Positions 54,233-61,892 of a DNA stretch of 64,000 bases are shown here, piece by piece. Made by a program: the position numbers and the translations under genes. The DNA lies in contig CAZRNU010000001.1 in assembly GCA_964601515.1 (NCBI GenBank), positions 1 through 64,000 of the forward strand, in the 5' to 3' direction. The number at the start of each line of letters is the position of its first letter. The stretch's first letter is position 1. The notes beneath the pieces are model-generated. The model was not told where the DNA came from and searched no databases. It was given only the letters and a program-made list of their open reading frames with translations. Source of the stretch: PWND01 sp964601515. GTDB taxonomy: Bacteria; Bacteroidota; Bacteroidia; Bacteroidales; UBA7960.

Positions 54233-54973
54233 TTGATTGATTTGACTTTTTTAAGAATATTCAAAAAAAAAATTACAGCCTCCGACAGAAAACTTTCGGA
54301 GGCTGTTAAAAATATATTCGGGTATAAACCTAGAAATATTGCATTATATAAACTTGCATTTCGTCATAAATCTGCAGCAATTGAAATTATTAATGGAGTA
54401 AAACACTGTAATGAAAGGCTTGAATATTTGGGCGATGCAGTGTTAAGCTCTATAGTTGCAGATTTTCTTTTTAAAAAATTTCCATATAAAGACGAAGGGT
54501 TCCTAACAGAAATAAGATCGAGATTGGTTAATCGAAATAATTTAAACAATCTTTCCAGAAAACTTGGGCTTGATAAGCTTGTTTTGTCATCTGTTGATAA
54601 TGGTTTTATGGGGTCTTCTATCACGGGTGATGCTTTTGAAGCCTTTGTTGGCGCACTTTATCTTGATAAAGGCTATGTGTTTACTCAAAAAATTATTATC
54701 AATAAGGTATTGAATACTTATATGGACATAGATGATATTGTTCAGAAGGAAGTAAACTTCAAAAGTAAAATAATTGAATATACTCAAAAAGAGAAAAGAC
54801 AAATGGAGTTTGTAATTGCTGAAGAGTCTGAAAATGGCAAAAAGCAAAAAATATACGAAGTTAATCTGATTATCGACGGTAAAATAGTTGCCTCAGGCAA
54901 AGATTATTCAATTAAAAAAGCCGAACAAAATGCAGCTGCGTCTGCTTGGGCAAAGCTTTTCCCTTGTGTTTAA
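54233..54973 (+). CDS. rnc: Ribonuclease III
   Basis: 246 residues. RNase III domain with the signature N-E-R-L-E-Y-L-G-D-A-V-L near residue 61 (metal-binding Glu/Asp) and a second acidic cluster D-A-F-E-A-F-V-G-A near 133, followed by a C-terminal double-stranded-RNA-binding domain (about 178-245, ending K-K-A-E-Q-N-A-A-A-S-A-W). It processes rRNA and structured mRNAs. No ATG lies in the N-terminal part of the frame; TTG 54233, 5 nt after the fabF stop, is the best start, with a second TTG at 54242. Confidence 0.93.
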   Translation: MIDLTFLRIFKKKITASDRKLSEAVKNIFGYKPRNIALYKLAFRHKSAAIEIINGVKHCNERLEYLGDAVLSSIVADFLFKKFPYKDEGFLTEIRSRLVNRNNLNNLSRKLGLDKLVLSSVDNGFMGSSITGDAFEAFVGALYLDKGYVFTQKIIINKVLNTYMDIDDIVQKEVNFKSKIIEYTQKEKRQMEFVIAEESENGKKQKIYEVNLIIDGKIVASGKDYSIKKAEQNAAASAWAKLFPCV

Positions 54974-55058
54974 CACTTTTATTAAGGTTTTTGTTAATCC
55001 GCTAATTTATTTTTAACTTTAATGCCTGAATTCCAATTAATTCCGGCAAGATATTCTT

Positions 55059-55553
55059 ATGGCAAAAAAGCTATCACTTAATGTATTATATAGGCCTGAA
55101 TATAAGGTAATTGGAGTATTTTGTCCGGTAAAAGATTATAGGTTTTGCTGGATGATTAATGAAAGTCTTGGCTATTCTTTTAATCATTTTGGTATATTTC
55201 CAACATCGTTTTCGGAAGAAAAAAATCCTCATTTTTTTAACGTTTTTGAATATTATAATGAGCTGTTAAACTTGCGATTGTTTATTGTAAACAACAGGAA
55301 TTCTTCACGCAGTATATTTCAAAGTCCTCCTTTACTAGACTATCTTTTAATAATTGATGCAAATGAATCACGCCACAATCTAAATAAAATTCTTTCCGAT
55401 ATTAGATCTATAAATTCTGTGAATGCAGCTTATTTTCTTGATAATCTACTTGGCAAGCAGTCTGATCAGGTATTTTATGATTTTGAACTTTTTGTTACTG
55501 ATACAGATAATGCTTTAAGGATAAAGCAGATTAAGTATAATGAGGCAATTTAA
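55059..55553 (+). CDS. IPExxxVDY-family-like small protein
   Basis: 164 residues, no signal peptide or membrane segment. It resembles the short Bacteroidota-specific family named after an I-P-E-x-x-x-V-D-Y motif and typically found near rnc/fabF/acpP or pyk. Here the motif region reads F-Q-S-P-P-L-L-D-Y-L-L-I-I (near residue 88), so only D-Y and the following hydrophobic strand are kept. Function of the family is unknown. It follows rnc by 85 nt and ends by overlapping the stop of the convergent PAP2 gene (55550-55553). Confidence 0.6.
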   Translation: MAKKLSLNVLYRPEYKVIGVFCPVKDYRFCWMINESLGYSFNHFGIFPTSFSEEKNPHFFNVFEYYNELLNLRLFIVNNRNSSRSIFQSPPLLDYLLIIDANESRHNLNKILSDIRSINSVNAAYFLDNLLGKQSDQVFYDFELFVTDTDNALRIKQIKYNEAI

Positions 55554-56263
55554 AAAGTTAGTATCATTGATAATGTTGCCGAATTATTTGAATAAGAAGG
55601 TGATATAAATAAAATATCAGGCATTTTATTTATAGCATAACCCGTTAAAAGACCTATTATACAACCGACAAACATATCAGATGCCCAATGCTGACTCCGA
55701 TACACTCTTGAAAAAGAAGATATTGTTGCAAATGAATATGCCACCGGAGCAACCCACGGATAGTCGTTAAATTCTTTTGATGCAACTACTGCCAATGCGA
55801 ATGCAGAAGAAGCATGACCACTAGGAAAAGATGCATTTTCCGAATTAAAAGAAAAGCCATGCCATACATTTTTGTCAAGTTCTTGCTGTTCGTAAGGCCT
55901 TTCTCTATGAAGCATATATTTGGGGATATATGCTATTGTTCTTGAAAGTAAGAATGCTTTTGTGCCTTGAATTGCAAAATCTGAAAATTCGTTTCTTTCC
56001 TTATTTTTCCCATAAACATAACTTATTGCTAAAAGGGGTAGTGAAGCATAACCACCGCCTACGGGTTCAAAAAAATACTTCCCCGTTGAATATAAATATG
56101 CATTGTTGTTTTCTGCTAGATAAGAACTGACTTCTTCGTCATAGTAAAAAGACAAAACGCCTGCTCCTGCAGCTATACCGGCGGCAATTAATTCCTGTGG
56201 GTATGCCTTTTTAATAGAAGATAGTAATACTATAAGGCATAAAATGATTATTCGGGAACTCAT
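55550..56263 (-). CDS. PAP2-superfamily membrane phosphatase
   Basis: 237 residues with an N-terminal signal or anchor and several hydrophobic helices. The three phosphatase motifs are present: R-E-R-P near residue 119, P-S-G-H near 147 and S-R-V-Y-R-S-Q-H-W-A-S-D near 190. It likely removes phosphate from an isoprenoid (undecaprenyl) diphosphate or phosphatidate on the periplasmic face. It overlaps the stop of mazG by 4 nt (56260-56263), so the two are translationally coupled. Confidence 0.88.
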   Translation of the reverse strand: MSSRIIILCLIVLLSSIKKAYPQELIAAGIAAGAGVLSFYYDEEVSSYLAENNNAYLYSTGKYFFEPVGGGYASLPLLAISYVYGKNKERNEFSDFAIQGTKAFLLSRTIAYIPKYMLHRERPYEQQELDKNVWHGFSFNSENASFPSGHASSAFALAVVASKEFNDYPWVAPVAYSFATISSFSRVYRSQHWASDMFVGCIIGLLTGYAINKMPDILFISPSYSNNSATLSMILTF

Positions 56264-57039
56264 TTTCCGGGTTTAAGTTTTTTAGCTTCATTCCAAAACA
56301 CATCCATCTCTGCCAGAGTCATCCTTTTCAAATCTTTGCCGTTCTTATTTGCATTCTCCTCAAGGTACTCAAATCTTTGAATAAACTTTTTGTTTGTTTT
56401 TTCAAGAGCATTTTCGGGATTAACATTTATAAACCTACTGTAATTAATAAGTGCAAACATTAAATCTCCAAACTCCTCTTCAATTTTTTCATGACTGGCC
56501 CCTGAATCAACTTCATCCTTTAATTCCTGTAGTTCTTCCGTAACTTTATTCCATACCTGTTCAGGTTTTTCCCAATCAAATCCAACTCCTCTGGCTTTTT
56601 CCTGAATTCTGTATGCTTTCACCATTGATGGCAAAGATTTTGGCACTCCTGACAGAACCTTTTTCTTTCCCTCCCCAAGTTTAATTTTTTCCCAGTTTTC
56701 CTTCACCTGCTCATCATTGTCAACTTTCACATCGCTGTATATATGAGGATGCCTCCTTATAAGCTTACTATTTATGTCGTTTAGAACATCAGTTATATTG
56801 AAATCATCGGTTTCTGAGGCTATTTTAGCATAGAAAACTACGTGCAGAATTAAATCACCAAGTTCCTTTTTAATTTCGGGGATATCTTTCTCTATAATAG
56901 CATCCGCTAATTCATAAGTTTCTTCAATTGTAAGATGTCGCAAGCTTTCAAATGTCTGTTTTTTATCCCAGGGGCAGTTTTCCCTAAGTTCATCCATTAT
57001 TTCCAGCAATTTTTTAAATGCCTCCAGTGATTCGTTCAT
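56260..57039 (-). CDS. mazG: Nucleoside triphosphate pyrophosphohydrolase MazG
   Basis: 259 residues from ATG 57039 (M-N-E-S-L-E-A-F-K-K-L-L); the frame runs 28 residues further upstream but those overlap the preceding gene and are not MazG-like. Two MazG domains: the first with E-E-T-Y-E-L-A-D-A near residue 44 and E-L-G-D-L near 64, the second with E-L-Q-E-L-K-D-E near 177 and E-F-G-D-L near 200. It hydrolyses (d)NTPs to monophosphates and so cleans the nucleotide pool or tunes ppGpp. A candidate promoter lies 14 nt upstream. Confidence 0.93.
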   Translation of the reverse strand: MNESLEAFKKLLEIMDELRENCPWDKKQTFESLRHLTIEETYELADAIIEKDIPEIKKELGDLILHVVFYAKIASETDDFNITDVLNDINSKLIRRHPHIYSDVKVDNDEQVKENWEKIKLGEGKKKVLSGVPKSLPSMVKAYRIQEKARGVGFDWEKPEQVWNKVTEELQELKDEVDSGASHEKIEEEFGDLMFALINYSRFINVNPENALEKTNKKFIQRFEYLEENANKNGKDLKRMTLAEMDVFWNEAKKLKPGK

Positions 57040-57053
57040 TTTTTTGTTTTTTG

Positions 57054-57061
57054 CAAAGGTA
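57054..57061 (-). promoter_or_regulatory. Candidate -7 element for mazG
   Basis: On the minus strand TACCTTTG (TAnnTTTG) ends 14 nt before ATG 57039. It lies just downstream of the stop of the TrmJ-like gene, so mazG-PAP2 could have its own transcript. The -33 element is unclear. Confidence 0.4.
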
Positions 57062-57080
57062 AAAACAAAACTATCTTTAT

Positions 57081-57785
57081 TTACTTTATTCTGCCGTGAT
57101 ATTTTTTCAAATAATACTTGCAAAATGAATGAAACAGATTAATGTCATCTTTATCCATAGACATTAATCTTTCCATTATTCTGGGGTAAATTATACCTTC
57201 TGTTTTTATACCTACATCACTGAGAATTTGGCTTGCCTTACCTTTAACAATTTTAAATTCATCTTCAGTAGCAGTGTGCTTTTTTTTCTTAGAATGATTT
57301 AAAGTAAGTTTTGATAAGTAGGTTGCGTAAACCATTACAGCCTGACCCAAATTCAGAGAAGGATATTTGTTAATCATAGGGATTGTAGATAATAGGTCAC
57401 AAACGGCTAGTTGACTGTTGCTCATGCCCGATTCTTCTCCTCCGAATGCAATCCCAACCTTACTTATTGTATCTCCCTTCGATATAATAATATCACTTAA
57501 ATTTTCTACTGTATGATAGTTTAAGGAAACAGTTCTCTTTTTAGCTGCTGATCCAATTAGAAATGTAATGTCAGATCTTGCAGATTCAAGGCTAGTAAAA
57601 ACCTCAATATTTTCTAAAATGTCATTTGACCCATGAGCAATTGCCCTGGCTTTTTCGCCCAAATGATTGCAAAGAGGAGCTACAAGGCGAAGTTTCTTTA
57701 TCCCCATTGTTTTTAAAGCCCTTGCAGCTGCACCAATGTTCTCTTCTCTTGCCGAATCGCACAAAATGAATATTATTTCAGGCAT
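57081..57785 (-). CDS. SPOUT RNA methyltransferase, TrmJ/TrmH-like
   Basis: 234 residues from ATG 57785 (M-P-E-I-I-F-I-L); 11 in-frame residues upstream are not family-like. SPOUT signatures: N-I-G-A-A-A-R-A-L near residue 17, F-G-G-E-E-S-G-M near 106 and I-P-M-I-N-K-Y-P-S-L-N-L-G-Q-A near 127, which form the knotted SAM site. The N-I-G-A-A-A-R start and the extended C-terminus fit TrmJ, which 2'-O-methylates position 32 of tRNAs, but a different tRNA or rRNA target is possible. It heads a minus-strand run with mazG and PAP2. Confidence 0.87.
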   Translation of the reverse strand: MPEIIFILCDSAREENIGAAARALKTMGIKKLRLVAPLCNHLGEKARAIAHGSNDILENIEVFTSLESARSDITFLIGSAAKKRTVSLNYHTVENLSDIIISKGDTISKVGIAFGGEESGMSNSQLAVCDLLSTIPMINKYPSLNLGQAVMVYATYLSKLTLNHSKKKKHTATEDEFKIVKGKASQILSDVGIKTEGIIYPRIMERLMSMDKDDINLFHSFCKYYLKKYHGRIK

Positions 57786-57966
57786 TTTTTCTATTGTTTT
57801 TGCAAAAATACAAAACATTGTTAATGACTAAATTTAATTATTTTTTAAGAATATTTTGCATATGTTGTTTTTTTTTATATTTTCGGACAATAAATTGAAT
57901 TGCGCGTATTACAAAACTTGATTTTTTATAATTTCAATCAAAACATTTTTAACTAAAACCACAAAA

Positions 57967-59943
57967 ATGAAAAAAGTATTAATTAGCAAATTTGCTTATT
58001 GCATATTGTTCTTGTCAATTGTAATGATTGCTACCGGGCAGAAAGCTCCGATGAAATACGGCAAAGTTGATGAATCTCTTATCAGAATGCAGAAATTTGA
58101 AGCAGATACTTCTGCAAATGCTGTGATATTAGGTGATTATGGCGTTGTTGAGATAAGGCTTGAATCAGAAGGATGGACTGCCTTTTACACCCGACATCTT
58201 AGAGTTAAGATTTTTAATCGCGATGCTTTTGATCTTGCAAATTTTCGCTTAGGATTGCGAAATAGTGCATATGGTGGAGAAAGAATCGGGAAATTGCAGG
58301 CAACAGTCTTTAACTTGGAAGATGAGAAAATCACAAAAACAAAATTCAACAGAAAAAGTACTTTTGAGGAGGTCGTTAGCAATTATTATAAATACGTAAT
58401 TTTTACTTTGCCAAATATAAGAGAAGGGTCTGTTTTTGATCTTGAATATACTATCGTTATGCCGGGAAGATTTCTTGGATCTTTGCCCGACTGGTATTTT
58501 CAAAGTGAATATCCTACAGTTTTGAGTGAGTTCAGGACATCCATCCCGGAATATTTTTCTTATAAAACACTTATGCATGGCTATGTAGTATTGAAATCTA
58601 GAGAGGTTAATGCTCTTAGAAATAGTAAGTTTAATTTTTCCGAGACTTATACCAGATACTTGGCAGAGAATATTCCGGCTTTTAAAACAGAACCACATAT
58701 GAATTCTCTGGTTAATTATATATCAAGATTAGAGCATGAAATAGCAGCGTATAAAGCACCATTTGGAGGAACTACTGATTACTCCAGCTCCTGGCCTAAA
58801 ATAAACAAAGAATTGATGGAGTCTGATGACTTCGGTAAGCAATTGCAAAGATCTGGTTTTTTGAAGGCTGAAGTTGATAAAATTAAAGCTGAGCATGAAA
58901 CACAACTTGATAGGATGATTGCAGCTCATAAGCTTATTCAGAATGAAATGACATGGACAGAAAGAAATAGTATTTATGTAAACTCGACTCTTAGAAAAGC
59001 ATGGAGCGAAAAGAAAGGAAATTCAGCTGATATAAATATGATGTTGGTTTTACTTCTTAATGAGATGGAAATAGATGCTCACCCTGTTATACTTAGTACT
59101 CGAAGAAACGGCATTATTAATCCTATTCAACTTATGTTGAGTAAATACAATTATGTTGTTGCTTATGCGGAAATTGATGGAAAAGGATATGTTATGGATG
59201 CAACGGAGAAGAGGATTCCTTATTTTCTTCTGCCGGAGCGTTGTTTAAACGGACAAGGCAGGTTAATATCAGAAACAAGAGGGAAATGGGTAAATCTTGA
59301 ATCAACAGGATCTAATCTAATGCATACTGAAAAAACAATTATAGTTAAGCCATGCGGTTCTTTGAGTGTAGCTCTTACAAGAAATTTGGAAAACTATTAT
59401 AGGTATAGTTTGCAAGAAGGGTATAGGAAGTTTGACAATGAAGAAGAGTATATGGATAGCTTTGAGGCAGCAAATAAGGGTATTGTATTGAATTCGTTTA
59501 ATATGGAAAATCAAGATGACTGGGGAAGGCCGTTAATTAGTAAATATGAATTTGATATACCTGATGCAGACAGCAATCCAAAAGATATTATATATTTTAA
59601 TCCTTTTACAATAGACAGAATTGAAAGTAATCCTTTCAGGCTCGAAGAAAGGCAATATCCTGTTGACTTTATCTATCCTACAAAAAGAACATATTCCATT
59701 AAGGTTGAATTACCTGAAGGATATATTGTTGAAGAACTTCCTCGCGATTCAAGAGTTAATCTTCCGCAAAGAGGGGGTAGTTTTTCATGCAGGTATAAGA
59801 AATCTGATTCTTCAATAGAATTAACTGTTGAGATTGATTTAAGGAAGGCAATTTATTTATCAGAAGAATATAAAACGTTAAAAGAGTTTTATGCAAAGAT
59901 AGTTGAAGAACAAGCCAGGCAAATAGTTTTAAAAAAGACTTAA
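57967..59943 (+). CDS. DUF3857/transglutaminase-like protein lacking the catalytic Cys and His
   Basis: 658 residues with a signal peptide (ends near A-T-G-Q). The N-terminal half is a DUF3857 beta domain, followed by a transglutaminase-like domain (about 300-415) and a DUF3858-like C-terminal beta region. In the transglutaminase core the Cys position is Ser353 (G-N-S-A-D-I), the His position is Tyr396 (N-Y-V-V), and Asp411 is kept, so peptidase or cross-linking chemistry is unlikely. It is 10 nt before a related gene with the opposite pattern, so the two probably work as a pair. Periplasmic location is inferred. Confidence 0.82.
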   Translation: MKKVLISKFAYCILFLSIVMIATGQKAPMKYGKVDESLIRMQKFEADTSANAVILGDYGVVEIRLESEGWTAFYTRHLRVKIFNRDAFDLANFRLGLRNSAYGGERIGKLQATVFNLEDEKITKTKFNRKSTFEEVVSNYYKYVIFTLPNIREGSVFDLEYTIVMPGRFLGSLPDWYFQSEYPTVLSEFRTSIPEYFSYKTLMHGYVVLKSREVNALRNSKFNFSETYTRYLAENIPAFKTEPHMNSLVNYISRLEHEIAAYKAPFGGTTDYSSSWPKINKELMESDDFGKQLQRSGFLKAEVDKIKAEHETQLDRMIAAHKLIQNEMTWTERNSIYVNSTLRKAWSEKKGNSADINMMLVLLLNEMEIDAHPVILSTRRNGIINPIQLMLSKYNYVVAYAEIDGKGYVMDATEKRIPYFLLPERCLNGQGRLISETRGKWVNLESTGSNLMHTEKTIIVKPCGSLSVALTRNLENYYRYSLQEGYRKFDNEEEYMDSFEAANKGIVLNSFNMENQDDWGRPLISKYEFDIPDADSNPKDIIYFNPFTIDRIESNPFRLEERQYPVDFIYPTKRTYSIKVELPEGYIVEELPRDSRVNLPQRGGSFSCRYKKSDSSIELTVEIDLRKAIYLSEEYKTLKEFYAKIVEEQARQIVLKKT

Positions 59944-59953
59944 TCTAACTGAT

Positions 59954-61888
59954 ATGCAGAAAATAAAGTATTTTCCAATAGCAACAATAGCGGTTATATT
60001 ATCTGCTTTTTTGTTGCTCCCAACAAATGTTTTTGCTAATAAATATGCTGCATCCTCTATTTCAGAAGAGCTAAAAAAGGATGCAAATAGCGTGTTCCGT
60101 GTTAATAATCGTGATTACATTTTTCATGGACCAAATTCGTATACAGAAAGAATTGAAACTGTTGTTACAATCCTAAAGGAAGCAGGCAATGACTTTGGAT
60201 ATTTGTTTATTCCTTACGATAGCCATTCAAGAGCAAGATTTATAGAAGGTGAAATTATTGATGAATCCGGAAGAATCATAAAAAAAATAAGGCAAAAAGA
60301 TCTTTCTGATTATAGTGCTATGCAAGGATTTTCATTGTACGAAGACAACAGAGTATTAACATACGATCCAAAAATATATCAATATCCTTACACTGTGAGG
60401 TATGTGTATGAAATAACCTACAGAAGAGGGATGTATTATAGCAACACCTTTTTCCCTGTAGAATCATTCAATAGCTCTGCTGAGAATGCAACACTTTCGA
60501 TATTATTTCCCGAAAATTTAACAGTCAAGTACGAAGAATTCAATATAGATAAAGGTTTAAAAACCAAAACATCGGATAAGAATTACATTCAATGGCAATG
60601 GAAGTTTAAAAACATCCCGGCTGTAAAACATGAGCATTTGGCTCCTTCTCTAAGAGAAATTTCTTATGCTATAATGTTTGCATGTAATGAATTTGCTTTT
60701 GACTCATATCAGGGCTCAAATTCTTCCTGGTTAGATTATGGGAAATGGATATGGGAAATGAACAAAGGCAGAGATAAACTTCCTCAGGCAACCATTGATA
60801 TGCTCAGGAATATGGTTAAAGATATAGATGATGATAAAGAAAAAGTTAAGGCTATTTATCAATATTTGCAGTCGAGAACCAGATATGTTAACATTGTTTT
60901 GGGAATTGGAGGTATGCAGCCTTTCGATGCGCAAACAGTTGATAGAAATGGATATGGTGATTGCAAGGCACTGTCAAACTATATGGTTGCTATGCTTAAG
61001 GAGGTTGGCATAGAATCTCATTATACATTGGTAAGGGCAGGCAGTCAAAGACGTGACTATAGGTTTTCTCCTGATTTTGTTGCAAGTCAGTTTAATCATG
61101 TCATTGTTTGTGTCCCTTTAAATGGCGATACCATTTATTTGGAGTGCACAAGCCAGGTTAACCCGTTTGGACATCAAGGAGATTTTACTGACAATCGATA
61201 TGTGTTAATTATAAGAGAAGATGGAGGGCATCTTAGAAGAACTCCTGCTATTCCTATTACCGAGAATGCTTTAAATGGGAGCGCTTTGGTAAAATTAGAT
61301 GCTCAGGGTAATGGTAACGCAAATGTTACAATGACCTTCGGTGGTCATTTTTTTAGTCCGCTTAATGCTGCCAGCAGGCAAAATGAAGAAGATCAAAAGA
61401 AGTGGTTGTATAGCAGAGATTATTTGCCTAATAGTGTATTAGAAAAGCATTCAATACAAATAGATAATAGTAGGCCGGCTATTGCCAGATTAGAAATGCA
61501 GGCATTGTTAAAAACATACGCAAATGTGAGCAGAAATAGAATATTTATTCCGGTAAACCTTCTTTCAGCTTCAAAATCAACACCTCCAAGGATTAGGAAC
61601 CGAGTACATCCTTTTGAACTTGCATTTGAGAGGAGTTATTGTGATACAATTACGTATATAGTTCCGGAAGGTTTTGTTGTTGAATCAATACCTCAGAATA
61701 CAGTTTTAGAATCTGAATTTGGGAAATACGTTTCAACAATTGTTGTGGAAGGAAACGTGGTTAAATACACAATGTATTATGAAAGCAAGTCCGGGCGTTT
61801 TCCTCCTGAAAAATACCCGGAATACTTTGAGTTTTGGCAGAGCATTGTTAGAGCCGATAATCAAAATGTGACATTCCTAAAGGAATAG
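59954..61888 (+). CDS. DUF3857/transglutaminase-like protein with Cys and His retained
   Basis: 644 residues with a signal peptide (hydrophobic stretch ending near V-F-A-N). Same plan as the preceding protein: DUF3857 (about 50-250), transglutaminase-like domain (about 280-405), C-terminal beta region. The core has Cys337 in G-Y-G-D-C-K-A-L and His382 in F-N-H-V-I; the third position appears as Glu397 rather than Asp. It is a likely active cysteine enzyme or at least a substrate-binding one. The acyl donor is unknown. It converges with the next gene, 4 nt between stops. Confidence 0.82.
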   Translation: MQKIKYFPIATIAVILSAFLLLPTNVFANKYAASSISEELKKDANSVFRVNNRDYIFHGPNSYTERIETVVTILKEAGNDFGYLFIPYDSHSRARFIEGEIIDESGRIIKKIRQKDLSDYSAMQGFSLYEDNRVLTYDPKIYQYPYTVRYVYEITYRRGMYYSNTFFPVESFNSSAENATLSILFPENLTVKYEEFNIDKGLKTKTSDKNYIQWQWKFKNIPAVKHEHLAPSLREISYAIMFACNEFAFDSYQGSNSSWLDYGKWIWEMNKGRDKLPQATIDMLRNMVKDIDDDKEKVKAIYQYLQSRTRYVNIVLGIGGMQPFDAQTVDRNGYGDCKALSNYMVAMLKEVGIESHYTLVRAGSQRRDYRFSPDFVASQFNHVIVCVPLNGDTIYLECTSQVNPFGHQGDFTDNRYVLIIREDGGHLRRTPAIPITENALNGSALVKLDAQGNGNANVTMTFGGHFFSPLNAASRQNEEDQKKWLYSRDYLPNSVLEKHSIQIDNSRPAIARLEMQALLKTYANVSRNRIFIPVNLLSASKSTPPRIRNRVHPFELAFERSYCDTITYIVPEGFVVESIPQNTVLESEFGKYVSTIVVEGNVVKYTMYYESKSGRFPPEKYPEYFEFWQSIVRADNQNVTFLKE

Positions 61889-61892
61889 ATGA

